A DNA stretch of 64,000 bases from Rugosibacter aromaticivorans (GTDB lineage: Bacteria > Pseudomonadota > Gammaproteobacteria > Burkholderiales > Rhodocyclaceae): assembly GCF_000934545.1 (NCBI RefSeq), contig NZ_CP010554.1, positions 992,001 to 1,056,000 of the forward strand, in the 5' to 3' direction. The translations under genes were made by a program, and so were the position numbers. How positions within the stretch are numbered: the first letter of the stretch is position 1; each line of letters starts with the position of its first letter. The notes below the pieces were generated by a model, which was not told where the DNA came from, made no database searches, and saw only the letters and a list, made by a program, of their open reading frames with translations. Below, one piece after another: positions 18,301-27,013 of this stretch.

Positions 18301-19958
18301 TCAATCTCTCTCCACCAGCCCTTGCCTGATTTGAACTTGAATCCCCATTTTTCAAGTAATTGCCGGAAGGAATTGTTCACACTGTATGGGGCTTCCACCC
18401 AGAGATTCCCCCCTTTGCTAGTGTGGTCGACCACTGTATAGCCGTTTGCACTGGCCAACTTGCGTAATGTCTCAATGAATGAAGACGGGTGGGGAGTGGA
18501 GGGCTGCTCTACTCGGTATGTGTTTTGCGCGATTGGCTGTGGTGTCTTTATCTTTGGCGCGATTGGACGAGCACCCGTGAGTCTTTTAATTGTCCATTCA
18601 AATTCGCTTTCCCATCCTTGGTGGTGCGTCATCTTGGCCTGGTGGCCTGGATGGTAGGTATTTTTCAGACCATCACCGGTGCCGTCGACAAATCCACTAC
18701 CAAGTCTGAAAGGCAGATTGTCGTATTGGAAAACATGTGAAGCATTGCCGTGCTTCCCAAACTCGACGAATAAGCTATTCCCAATACGCATGAGGAATGC
18801 ATTGTTGTCCGCAGAAACACCAGCACCGCCCAGCGACATCCAGTGCCCTTTCATGTGTTCTCGAATGCGCTTGTAGTCAGGCGTATTGTTCTGACGTGCA
18901 TTTGTCCCAAGAGCAAAATACAAGTCATCAATGGCGTCTACATAGCGCAGCCAAAATTCAAGCCGATCTCGGCGTGCCTGCCCATCCTGGGCGAGCAGGG
19001 CAAAAAAATCTTCGATGGACCGGAGTTTGAGCCATGTGTCGACCATTTTGATTACTGGTTCTTGCACCCAGGCGGACCAGGTCTGCCTTTTCACCTGAAG
19101 CATCGGGCTCCCCCAGTGCTTCAGGGAAAAGTCTCTAAGGTCGATGTTTTCTAACGGTTCCGAACACTTGTGATAGCGCTGCAAGAGACGCGCCAAGCCT
19201 TTGCTCCGCAACAACTCCAGCGGATCAATCAAGGCAAGCAAGCGTCTAATGTGCTCCTTAAAGTCGGCATCACTCTTTTTGGTTGCGGCTTCAATCTGAG
19301 CAATAATGATCTCCTGGAGGACCCAAGATCGGTCAGTTAATGCGAGCTTTTCTCTGAGCGTATCAATGTCTCGTGTATCACCCATAAGAAGGGCATCGCC
19401 GTAACGAAGGCAGGGAGCGTCCGTAAAAAGATTGGCGTGTTCACCGAGAGTTTTAGTCCATTCGACAGGCGGCTCTTGCCTTTGCACGAAGGTTAGATTG
19501 CCCTTGAGATAGCCCTGAAGATCAGTCCAGTTGGATTTTCCGTCCTGGCTTGGAGACACAAGGCCTGGATACTCGAAGTAACCTGAAAGGAGTCCTTGGT
19601 AGCATCGCCTGAACTTTCTGGGTTCTTGTTTGTATTGATCGACGTGAGTGATGAGTCTTGGGAAAAGCTTGCGGTCTTCGATTAGGCAATATTCGTCGCG
19701 ACCATAGCTATTGGCAATTCCGAAACAGACGTATTTGGCCTCACGATAATTGGGCAAGTCACCACTTCGATGGTATGCCAGCACTGACACTCCAATGGAT
19801 CTCTCATCTCCAGGGCCTGCGCTAGATAGTTCACCAAACTGTTTTCGAACAGCACGACCGGCGTTCTGAATTGATGCCAAATCTCCCCAGTGCTCGACAT
19901 CAAACAGCGACTGATTGGTTCGCTGCAGAAGCCTTCGTAATTGGTCAATATGGTTCAT
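18297..19958 (-). CDS. zorC: ZorC: EH-signature domain protein
   Basis: About 553 residues, matching the length and place of ZorC. It is soluble, helical and rich in aromatic residues. The EH-signature-type region lies in the C-terminal half (segments ARRDRLEFWLRYVDAIDDLYFALG and NAFLMRIGNSLFVEFGKHGNASHVF), and a short separate C-terminal domain reads LRKLASANGYTVVDH and FRQLLEKWGFKF. ZorC binds DNA together with ZorD in characterised type I systems. The ATG at 19958 is preferred to the in-frame TTG at 19970, which abuts the zorB stop. Its own stop overlaps zorD. Identification rests on the gene neighbourhood as well as on its sequence. Confidence 0.88.
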   Translation of the reverse strand: MNHIDQLRRLLQRTNQSLFDVEHWGDLASIQNAGRAVRKQFGELSSAGPGDERSIGVSVLAYHRSGDLPNYREAKYVCFGIANSYGRDEYCLIEDRKLFPRLITHVDQYKQEPRKFRRCYQGLLSGYFEYPGLVSPSQDGKSNWTDLQGYLKGNLTFVQRQEPPVEWTKTLGEHANLFTDAPCLRYGDALLMGDTRDIDTLREKLALTDRSWVLQEIIIAQIEAATKKSDADFKEHIRRLLALIDPLELLRSKGLARLLQRYHKCSEPLENIDLRDFSLKHWGSPMLQVKRQTWSAWVQEPVIKMVDTWLKLRSIEDFFALLAQDGQARRDRLEFWLRYVDAIDDLYFALGTNARQNNTPDYKRIREHMKGHWMSLGGAGVSADNNAFLMRIGNSLFVEFGKHGNASHVFQYDNLPFRLGSGFVDGTGDGLKNTYHPGHQAKMTHHQGWESEFEWTIKRLTGARPIAPKIKTPQPIAQNTYRVEQPSTPHPSSFIETLRKLASANGYTVVDHTSKGGNLWVEAPYSVNNSFRQLLEKWGFKFKSGKGWWREIE

Positions 19959-19970
19959 GTAGGGCAACAA

Positions 19971-20681
19971 TTAGATGGCGCAAACGCCGAAGTTGCCTTG
20001 TGCGACATCCGCCTTAGGGCGGGCCTCATCAACTGCAAGGAACTCAAGTCTGAGTTCAATACGCCGGCTTTCATCAAGTGTCGGCTTGGATGAGTTAAAT
20101 GAATACCCACCGACCAGAAATAGTTCCCGCACTTCCTCTTGTTCCCGTCCTTCCAGTGGGCGCTCCTCTGAACCAGGCTTATCCAACAACGCGCACAACA
20201 CTCGTTGACTACGCTGCATACTCAGATTCAGGTTGTATAAGTAGGTCCCGCGTTGATCGGTATAACCCTCGACAACAATTCGTTTCAGCACACGCTTTCC
20301 CAAATCATCTCGGGCGATATCAAGTACTTTCGGTACGAAAGCTCTGAGCAGTTTTGCCTGGTCGCGCGTCAATTGATAGCTACCTGTATCAAAGCGGGCG
20401 CGATCGCCAAAATCCACGACTTGGCGCTTGCGGTCGACGGTTACCCCGAATGGGGCAGCAGCCTTTTCTACCTTGTCCAATAAGCGCTGCACATCCTGTT
20501 CGCGTTCTGCTTTTTTTCGCTCCGCCTCGGAAACCGTTTTTGTGACAGCAAGCAGGGCGACGCTCATGACAAGAACAAAGAGCACCATCATGGCCGTCAT
20601 GAGATCAGCAAAAGAAATCCAGAACGGTTTCTCTGCTTCGTCACTCGATCCCCGCTTGATGATAATTCGTGTACCGATCAC
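19971..20681 (-). CDS. zorB: ZorB: MotB/OmpA-like motor subunit
   Basis: A 236-residue inner-membrane protein with a short cytoplasmic N-terminus, one transmembrane helix (SFADLMTAMMVLFVLVMSVALL, about residues 23-45) and a periplasmic OmpA/MotB-type peptidoglycan-binding domain (VVEGYTDQRGTYLYNLNLSMQRSQRV, about 145-170). Asp26 in FADLM occupies the position of the proton-carrying aspartate of MotB-type stators, so the channel should be functional. ZorB works with the ZorA pentamer as an ion-driven motor. The gene starts three bases after the zorA stop and abuts zorC. Confidence 0.9.
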   Translation of the reverse strand: MIGTRIIIKRGSSDEAEKPFWISFADLMTAMMVLFVLVMSVALLAVTKTVSEAERKKAEREQDVQRLLDKVEKAAAPFGVTVDRKRQVVDFGDRARFDTGSYQLTRDQAKLLRAFVPKVLDIARDDLGKRVLKRIVVEGYTDQRGTYLYNLNLSMQRSQRVLCALLDKPGSEERPLEGREQEEVRELFLVGGYSFNSSKPTLDESRRIELRLEFLAVDEARPKADVAQGNFGVCAI

Positions 20682-20684
20682 TCA

Positions 20685-22853
20685 TCACCTCCTTGGAATG
20701 GCTTCAACGACGTCCCCTAATTCCTGGACTGCTGATGAGAGGTAAGAGACAGATTGCGACATTTCCTTGTGAAACTCTGAGTTGCCTTTTTTGAGGGTTG
20801 CTTCCATCGAGGTCGCGAACTCCTGATGAGCATTCGCAAGTTCGGTGCAAACCTGAGCAAAGAAGCCACTGACATCCCCCTTTGCTTGCTCTAGTTGATT
20901 GGCTGCCGCTTCCAATTTTGAAACCAACGCATCCGTTACCGATGCCTCACGACGAGCGTTTTCAACTGTCGATTTCAGTTCAGCGACCATTCGTGTCACT
21001 GCATCACGCGCAGACTGGTAGTCATTGACGGCCGTCGATACGGTACTAGCAGCTGCTGAGAGCGCGCCAGCGGTAGTAGTCATCTTGTCCGCGATTCCAG
21101 TTGCCTGCTGAAGTGCACCTGTTACGCCATCACCGGCTTTAGCAAAATCTGATGCTGCGACGTAAAGAGTGTCGGCTCCAGAGTTCATCTTGTTTACTGT
21201 GTCGGACGTCACTTCACGCATTGACGACACACTTGCCCGCATTGATTGAACAGCTTCGTTTGATTGTCCTGCGAGTGTTTGAACCTGGGTCGAGAGAGCA
21301 GACAGTAGTTGGTCTACTTGTTGAAGCAGGTTGCGCTGTTGCTCTTGGTGGAATTCGCTAGAAGCTCTTGTCTGGCCCTCTAGTTGCGAAACGGCCCCGA
21401 CAAGGCGCTCGTTAAGGCTGTCAACAGTTGAACGCACCTCGCTTCCAAGGCTTGAGACAACCAGTGCGGCGTGTTGAGCTAGCTCACTTTGTTTATCTGC
21501 ATGGGCGTCTGACGCATTTTTAGCCTGCGCCTCAAGCTGGCCAACCATTTCCGACACCTTGGATCCCAAGAGATCAAGTGTCTCCTGTAGCTTCTTCGAA
21601 GTTTCCGACTGTGAGCTTTGAACAAGCTCGCGAATCTGAGAAACGAATTCGCCCATCTGGGAGTTAAGGACTTGTTGGCGCGTTTCCAGTGATGCCAGTG
21701 CTTGCTCAACCTTGTCTGCCATTGCATCCGCTGCATTTCTGCCTGCGGAGTCGAGATTTTCGGCTAGTTGGTCAAATCTGCCAACGGCTGTCTGCATGGC
21801 TCCCATGGTCTGTGCAAGCAGATCATTCATGCCCTTCATTTGTCCGCCAAACACATCTTCCATCTTGGTAGAAAAGGTAACCAAGGCTTCATTCAGGGCT
21901 CGAGTTACGACATCACCGTTTGTGTCTGAAGTTTTGTTCATGGCCTCTGACATGCGCTCGATGGGCTCTTTCAAAGAGTTGGTTATGGCGTCTGCAATTT
22001 CTTGGCCGCTTCGCGTAGTCGTCTCAACCTGTGCAGTCGATGTTTGGCGGATTGCCTCAATGTGTTGACGGGTCAGATCAGCCATGATCTCCTTCAGGTC
22101 TGCTACCAGCGCATCTTTGAGTTGGGTTGTCTGTGTCGCTGACGTCTTTGCTGCCGAAAGAAGTTCAGCAAGGTATTCTTCGCCGACTCCCGCTTCATAG
22201 AGGCCATCAATGAGTTGGCACAAATCCTCGACACGCTTGTAGCATTGAGAAGCCAGATATTTCTCTATGAATGTGGTAACCATCGCGCTCAAAATCGCGA
22301 TAGCAGAAACGATAAATGCCTCTGAAACACCACCAAGGAGGTTGCTTAAACCTTCCCTTACCTCGTCGGGCTTGTCTGAGATCTTTCCCTTGAATTTTTC
22401 AAGGCCATGAAGAAGCCCAAAGAATGTTCCAATAATGCCGAGACCCGTCATGATGCCGGGGCTATGCTTGAAATAGTCCGTCTTTAGATGGATATCGACA
22501 ATCGTTTGTGGCGTGAAAAAAGTTTCAGCAGGAACGGTAGATCGCCATCGAACTGTACGAAGTTGACCGGTGCTATCCAATTCCTTTTGCGGGTGTAGTG
22601 TTTCGCTGAATTCTCCCCATAGGTGCATCAGCGTGGAATGGACCATCACCTCTTTCGCAATACGATCCGGGTCGATTGACCCACCTTGCGCATTGGTTTT
22701 TATTTCCGCTAACGTGTTTGCCGCCAAGTTCAAACGCCGGAGCAACGAAATGCCTGGAAGGAGGAAGCGGAATACAAAGAAAAGGACAAGCCCAAGTAGG
22801 CATGCGAACAGAAGTTGCACGCTTCCAGGCAGTTTCAGGAGTTGATCAATCAT
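20685..22853 (-). CDS. zorA: ZorA: MotA-like subunit with long tail
   Basis: A 722-residue protein. A first transmembrane helix covers about residues 13-34 (LLFACLLGLVLFFVFRFLLPG); two more form the MotA/TolQ-like core (SPGIMTGLGIIGTFFGLLHGL and SEAFIVSAIAILSAMVTTFIEKY, between about 125 and 195). From about residue 240 to the end the protein is almost continuous coiled coil rich in Ala, Gln, Ser and Glu, as in the cytoplasmic tail that ZorA uses to transmit a signal. Length and layout fit type I ZorA. Its ATG lies inside the last codons of the upstream ribbon-helix-helix gene (8-base overlap), implying translational coupling. Confidence 0.92.
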   Translation of the reverse strand: MIDQLLKLPGSVQLLFACLLGLVLFFVFRFLLPGISLLRRLNLAANTLAEIKTNAQGGSIDPDRIAKEVMVHSTLMHLWGEFSETLHPQKELDSTGQLRTVRWRSTVPAETFFTPQTIVDIHLKTDYFKHSPGIMTGLGIIGTFFGLLHGLEKFKGKISDKPDEVREGLSNLLGGVSEAFIVSAIAILSAMVTTFIEKYLASQCYKRVEDLCQLIDGLYEAGVGEEYLAELLSAAKTSATQTTQLKDALVADLKEIMADLTRQHIEAIRQTSTAQVETTTRSGQEIADAITNSLKEPIERMSEAMNKTSDTNGDVVTRALNEALVTFSTKMEDVFGGQMKGMNDLLAQTMGAMQTAVGRFDQLAENLDSAGRNAADAMADKVEQALASLETRQQVLNSQMGEFVSQIRELVQSSQSETSKKLQETLDLLGSKVSEMVGQLEAQAKNASDAHADKQSELAQHAALVVSSLGSEVRSTVDSLNERLVGAVSQLEGQTRASSEFHQEQQRNLLQQVDQLLSALSTQVQTLAGQSNEAVQSMRASVSSMREVTSDTVNKMNSGADTLYVAASDFAKAGDGVTGALQQATGIADKMTTTAGALSAAASTVSTAVNDYQSARDAVTRMVAELKSTVENARREASVTDALVSKLEAAANQLEQAKGDVSGFFAQVCTELANAHQEFATSMEATLKKGNSEFHKEMSQSVSYLSSAVQELGDVVEAIPRR

Positions 22854-23085
22854 TTCTAGTCCCTGTATCTTTTTTTGTATTCTTCTCGCCGCCGAGTTGC
22901 TCGGTAGCGGAATTTAGGTTTGATTCGTCGGTAATCTCTATTCCATTCCGGGCGCAGTAATCGGAAAGAAGAACATCAAGCATATTTGCTTGACTTCGAT
23001 TTTCCCTGTCTGCCGCAGCTCTAAGCGCTTCCTTGAAACGCTTGGTAACCCGAATGCTTAGCGATTCTGTCTTCGGTTCTTTCAT
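22846..23085 (-). CDS. Ribbon-helix-helix protein coupled to zorya
   Basis: About 79 residues with a typical RHH/CopG layout: a short beta strand TESLSIRVT, helix 1 KRFKEALRAAADREN and helix 2 SQANMLDVLLSDYCARNG, followed by a polar tail. RHH proteins dimerise and bind operators, often their own. The gene overlaps zorA by eight bases and is preceded by an inverted repeat at 23096-23128, so it is probably an autoregulated repressor of the Zorya operon; an antitoxin-like role is the alternative. I start it at the ATG at 23085 because the longer frame (ATG 23139) would run through that inverted repeat. It is not a standard Zorya component as far as I know. Confidence 0.72.
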   Translation of the reverse strand: MKEPKTESLSIRVTKRFKEALRAAADRENRSQANMLDVLLSDYCARNGIEITDESNLNSATEQLGGEKNTKKDTGTRND

Positions 23086-23095
23086 GGCGTCGTGG

Positions 23096-23128
23096 ATACA
23101 ATGCCTTGTAAATGTAAGGTCATTGTAT
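23096..23128. promoter_or_regulatory. Inverted repeat upstream of RHH-zorya operon
   Basis: ATACAATG-CCTT on the left and AAGG-T-CATTGTAT on the right, separated by eight bases: a 12-base dyad with one extra base in one arm. It ends 11 bases before the RHH start on the minus strand. This is the usual place for an operator bound by the RHH protein itself (inference). Confidence 0.6.
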
Positions 23129-23195
23129 GACAACGCCACGTATAGGGATACTTCTGGTGCTTAGAAGTGTCTCAAGAGGTATTGTCCTGTATGAA

Positions 23196-23214
23196 TAGCT
23201 CACCAGGTGAGCTA
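23196..23214. promoter_or_regulatory. Cargo-type palindrome, copy 4 (perfect)
   Basis: TAGCTCACC-A-GGTGAGCTA, a perfect 9-1-9 inverted repeat. It lies in the gap between the RHH-Zorya operon (minus) and the deoxyribosyltransferase gene (plus), so it could act on either. The 13-base string CGGCGGGT just downstream also follows copy 3, hinting at related promoter sequence. Confidence 0.68.
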
Positions 23215-23296
23215 TCGGCGGGTGACAATAGGTTCCCTGTAGGGCGCCAGCCACCTGGTTATTGCAGACAAGTTTGTTGGACGTGGGAGCCTGTTT

Positions 23297-23794
23297 TTGA
23301 AAATATATTTTGCTGGACCAGATGTTTTTCGGAGCGCTTATCCTGCCTTCAAGGCCAGGGTGGCAGATCTGTGCCAAGGAAGGGGATTGGTCCCTGTGTT
23401 CCCTGGGGACGAGGTGACCGGCAGTGATCCCACCGCAATCTTTCAGGATAACTTGGCGCTGATCGACGAGGCAGATGCAGTGGTGGCCAATCTGAACCCA
23501 TTCCGCGGGCCCGAGCCTGATTCGGGTACAGCCTTCGAAATGGGGTATGCCCATGCCCGAGGGAAACTGATACTCGGTTACATCGATCAGTTCGAGAGCA
23601 CGGTAGATAGGGTGGAGCGACTACAAGGCCATCTTATGCTCTATGGCAATGAGATAACTGACCGGGATGGGTATCGGGTTGAGGACTTCGGGTTGCCGCT
23701 CAACATCATGCTAGCGGTTCCGACCCGCTTGGTTGCCGGGGGCGTCGAGGATTGTTTGAACCAGCTCCAGCAACCAGTGATGAGCGGCACCTGA
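23297..23794 (+). CDS. Nucleoside 2-deoxyribosyltransferase
   Basis: A 165-residue protein of the nucleoside deoxyribosyltransferase family. It opens with KIYFAGPDVF, the conserved substrate-binding strand, and contains VVANLNPFRGPEPDSGTAFEMGYA, in which Glu81 is the expected nucleophile that attacks the deoxyribose. The enzyme swaps or hydrolyses the base of deoxyribonucleosides. The start is a TTG at 23297 with GGAG about seven bases upstream; no ATG fits and the family consensus begins exactly here. It is the third nucleotide-metabolism enzyme in the first 24 kb and lies after palindrome copy 4. It converges on the helicase gene downstream. Confidence 0.86.
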   Translation: MKIYFAGPDVFRSAYPAFKARVADLCQGRGLVPVFPGDEVTGSDPTAIFQDNLALIDEADAVVANLNPFRGPEPDSGTAFEMGYAHARGKLILGYIDQFESTVDRVERLQGHLMLYGNEITDRDGYRVEDFGLPLNIMLAVPTRLVAGGVEDCLNQLQQPVMSGT

Positions 23795-23809
23795 GCAGCC
23801 ATGTCAATT

Positions 23810-26566
23810 TTATCGGGCCGCACTTACCTTCTTCTTCTCGGAGCAGACCGGAAAATTTGAGCAGGCCATAAATGGACCATACTGGCCGGTGATCACCCGC
23901 AAGACCCCGGTTCCGCAGGTTGGGCATGCCTCGACATCGGGATGGTCACCTTCCACCTTGCCGCTTCGGTAGATAACAGTTCCTCGATTTTGTGGCTTTA
24001 GAAGCTCCTGTACAAAACGAGAAATCCTGGATTTCTTGGTGAGCACATAGGTTCGGCGCTTCGCCCGAGTCAGGCCGACGTAGAAGAGGCGACGTTCTTC
24101 CGAATACTCGAAAGCTTCTGGAACCGGAAGAACGAGATCAAGTAATGGGTCGTCAACAATCTCGCTGGGAAACGAGTATGCCCCCGAGTTCACCCCCAGA
24201 AGAAATACGAAATCTGCCTCAAGCCCCTTGGATCGGTGAAGCGAAAGGAACCGGATATCCAGCGCGTCGGAATGCCGTTTTTTCCATGAGGCAAGTGAGC
24301 TTGGCCGAAGATGGTTATAGCGGCCCAGAAGGAAGACACGAAGGATTCGTTGCTCAGTCCTGGCGATACCGGCAAGTGCATCGATCTCGGCAGCAAGCAC
24401 TCCTTCCGAGTCTTCATCTTTTCCGTACTCGAGAATCTGAATTGTCGCGTCCTTGGTTTTGTCGACTGCCCGGACCGTTTTTTTCAATTGAGACGGATTC
24501 GCTTGAACAAAGGTAGCTGCCACATCGGTGATTCCCTGGTTCGATCGGAACGTCCATGTCAGGTAATTCGTCGCGGTCACCCCAAAGTGACTCGCAAACT
24601 TGGCCATGATGCCAATGTCAGACCCCGTAAACCGATAGATTGACTGCCAATCATCGCCAACGGCAAATAGTCGGCAGTCCGGGTTTTGTTCGAGCATCGC
24701 TAGTACCAGGCGGGCGCGGCCGTGAGCAATGTCCTGAAACTCATCAACAAGGATCAGCTGGTAGGGATGCACGAATTTCCGTTCCTCGACGTATTTCGTG
24801 GCGGTTCTGATCATGTCCTCGAAGTCAATGCAGCGCAGGGTGGTGAGTTTGGCCTCGTATGCTTGAAAGACCGGGACTACGACGTCCAGGAATGCAAGCG
24901 CACGGTACCGGTCACGTTGGGATTTGGCTTTTTCGGCCAAAGTTGCCGGGCTCTGCCCGCCTGACTTGCACAGGGTAATGAAGGTGCGAATGAACCCGCC
25001 GTAGGACGGTAGCTTTAACTCGGCGAGCTTGGCCAATACTTCCTGGGGTGATCTTGGCTTGAGTTGCTGACCACGTTTTCTGAGTTCCGATTCCAGGTGC
25101 CCGAAGAGTGATCCCGCGCGATACATGGCGCTGGTAGTCTCGATCAGGTCAGTTTCTTTCGTGGTGTGAAGCATTCTCTTCCAGCGAACGCCTTCTTCGT
25201 AATCGCCCTTGAAAATCGCCGGCGCCTTGCCGTTGTCGTCGAGTGCAAAGTGTTCGTGATAGCAGTTGATGTCGGGGAAATAGAAGTCCGGGTGATACTG
25301 CCGATGGTGCTGATCTGCTGTCTCGTACTCGTAAGATCTCTCGTATTCGTATGCGATCCCGTTCATGAAAAGCCAGTTGGCAATGGCCACTTCCTCCATG
25401 GACTTGACGAGATCTCCGCTCAGCGATCGGATGCCTTTGTGTCCATCCCGCTCTTCGCCTACCTGGCGCAGGTAGGCGTCGTAGTCCTGCTGCGTCTGGA
25501 ATCGCGGAAGCTCCTTGTTGGGCCTGAAGCAAACTGCCTGAAAGGTGACCCATTTTTCGAGGAAATTACGATCCGATGTTGCAAGTGTCTGGATGAGCTC
25601 CTCGATCGCAGCGCCTTCGTTATCCCTCGATTCGTTGGCCCAAGGCGCCAAGTCAGGCTTCTTGCCTTCGACTGTCGCGATGATGTCCAGACCTAGCCGA
25701 TGGAAGGTCCGGGAGGTAACGGAGCCCCGGCCCTTCAACTGCCCAGCCAGTCGTTCTGAAATGCGTATATCCAGTTCCTCGGCTGCGGTCTTGTTGAAGG
25801 CCAGGGCGAGTATCTGACCCGGAGAACAAAACCCGGTTTCGAGTGCATAGCCGATCTTGGCGACGACCGTAGAGCTCTTGCCAGATCCAGCAGCCGCAAT
25901 CAGAAGATTGCGGTCTTCAAAAACAACAGCTGCGCGCTGTTGTTCGTCTGTCAGCGGCCGGCTCTCAACCGCATCGAAAAACGGCTTGAGGCGTTTCATC
26001 TCGTTCGCCACAAATAGCTCGTTGCGGCGGGACAGCTCCTGACGCTGGCCGGCAAGAATATCCTGAAGGCGTTGAATATCTCTCTCCAGATCGCGCTGGA
26101 GGATGGCTCTGTCGAAAAATGGGTGCTTAAGTATCTCAATGAGCTTACGAACATCGAGGTTCCCAGAAGCCTGCGCTTGAGACCAGATATGCACATCGCG
26201 ATTGGCCAAATACCGCGCCTGGCTGTAAAACTTCTCCAGATTCTCAATTACTGCCGCAAGTAGTTTTGCGGAGGGAGCGATCAGCCGGCCAAGTGATTGG
26301 GAGATTGCCTTACGCAAATGTTCCTGGAGCTGCGTCGAATCGTTCCGAGATATCCCGCGCAGTGCAACAGCGGTACCGCCAGTCTGAAGGTGTACTGTTG
26401 ACCAAAAAATCCCGGTACGGACATCGACCACTCGGATGGCAGGCAATGCAACCTTAGAAGTGGCGGCGGCGTCGGACTCCAGGATGAGATTATCCCTGCT
26501 GATCGAGAGCTTCCAGTTGCCTGACCTCGTGAATAGCCTTCCAAAAAATCCCGGCTTGAATTCCAT
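23810..26566 (-). CDS. Helicase IV-like UvrD helicase with zinc ribbon
   Basis: A 918-residue SF1 helicase similar to helicase IV (HelD of E. coli). The first 100 residues form a PH-like or helicase IV N-terminal region; Walker A is AAAGSGKS with Lys230; motif II is LILVDEFQDI; VGDDWQSIYRFTGSD and LSLHRSKGLEADFV follow, then LFYVGLTRAKRRTYVLT. The C-terminus ends in a topoisomerase-type zinc ribbon (CPTCGTG, then FMACSNFPVC). An internal segment with ANWLFMNGIAYEYE and HPDFYF, between the helicase motifs, resembles a nuclease-like insertion found in this subfamily. Possible roles are DNA repair on the element or defence. It is a single gene, convergent with its upstream neighbour and divergent from repA. 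Confidence 0.8.
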   Translation of the reverse strand: MEFKPGFFGRLFTRSGNWKLSISRDNLILESDAAATSKVALPAIRVVDVRTGIFWSTVHLQTGGTAVALRGISRNDSTQLQEHLRKAISQSLGRLIAPSAKLLAAVIENLEKFYSQARYLANRDVHIWSQAQASGNLDVRKLIEILKHPFFDRAILQRDLERDIQRLQDILAGQRQELSRRNELFVANEMKRLKPFFDAVESRPLTDEQQRAAVVFEDRNLLIAAAGSGKSSTVVAKIGYALETGFCSPGQILALAFNKTAAEELDIRISERLAGQLKGRGSVTSRTFHRLGLDIIATVEGKKPDLAPWANESRDNEGAAIEELIQTLATSDRNFLEKWVTFQAVCFRPNKELPRFQTQQDYDAYLRQVGEERDGHKGIRSLSGDLVKSMEEVAIANWLFMNGIAYEYERSYEYETADQHHRQYHPDFYFPDINCYHEHFALDDNGKAPAIFKGDYEEGVRWKRMLHTTKETDLIETTSAMYRAGSLFGHLESELRKRGQQLKPRSPQEVLAKLAELKLPSYGGFIRTFITLCKSGGQSPATLAEKAKSQRDRYRALAFLDVVVPVFQAYEAKLTTLRCIDFEDMIRTATKYVEERKFVHPYQLILVDEFQDIAHGRARLVLAMLEQNPDCRLFAVGDDWQSIYRFTGSDIGIMAKFASHFGVTATNYLTWTFRSNQGITDVAATFVQANPSQLKKTVRAVDKTKDATIQILEYGKDEDSEGVLAAEIDALAGIARTEQRILRVFLLGRYNHLRPSSLASWKKRHSDALDIRFLSLHRSKGLEADFVFLLGVNSGAYSFPSEIVDDPLLDLVLPVPEAFEYSEERRLFYVGLTRAKRRTYVLTKKSRISRFVQELLKPQNRGTVIYRSGKVEGDHPDVEACPTCGTGVLRVITGQYGPFMACSNFPVCSEKKKVSAAR

Positions 26567-27013
26567 GCTTTGTTATTTCCCCCTGTTAGGGTGAAATTCT
26601 AAAGGCATGACGACATTCAGGCTATTGTCGTGTGCTGTAGCGGATGACTGGGGGGATACGGTTGTCAGCGTTGCAGGAGTGCAACCAGACAGAAACCGCA
26701 GTGCAACTTCGGTTCCGGTGCTGATGTGCTTTGCGTCCCGCGTGAGTATCTGCCGAGTACCTACAAAAATGTATGGCTCCACCGCTCTCGGAAACTCCAA
26801 TCCACAGTCGGCGAGTGTCGGAACATGCACATTCTCAACGCTCGATCGATCCCGCGCGCTCGAAACGTAACCTAAAAGTACGCATTTCAACCGCCGAAAG
26901 GATGTAGCCGCTGATAAAAGTTCTGGCATGCATGCCCGTGCCACGAACTCCATTTTTCCACCCCGATCCCGACGAGTACCGGTTTGTCCGCATGAACGTG
27001 GAGGAGTCTGGTT
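26567..27013. other. Regulatory gap between helicase and repA
   Basis: About 450 bases separating divergent genes. It holds dyad copy A (26861-26889) and the repA ribosome binding site GAGGAG at 27001. Open frames exist on both strands (26607-26870 plus, 26573-27136 minus, 26932-27138 plus) but none has a recognisable domain, and the minus frame runs through the dyad and the repA signals. I do not call a gene here. The short plus frame from ATG 26932 overlaps the repA start and might be a leader peptide, which I cannot confirm. Confidence 0.4.
26861..26889. promoter_or_regulatory. Transfer-type 29-bp dyad, copy A
   Basis: Left arm CGAAACGTA, right arm CGCATTTCA, 11 bases apart, with CCT and AG-type bases in the middle as in the other copies (28243, 34398, 55721, 59960). 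It lies 124 bases before the repA TTG. This is the most degenerate copy. Confidence 0.6.

Noticed and set aside
26607-26870. Plus-strand 87-codon frame upstream of repA
   Set aside because: No ribosome binding site or family features; it runs into the dyad.
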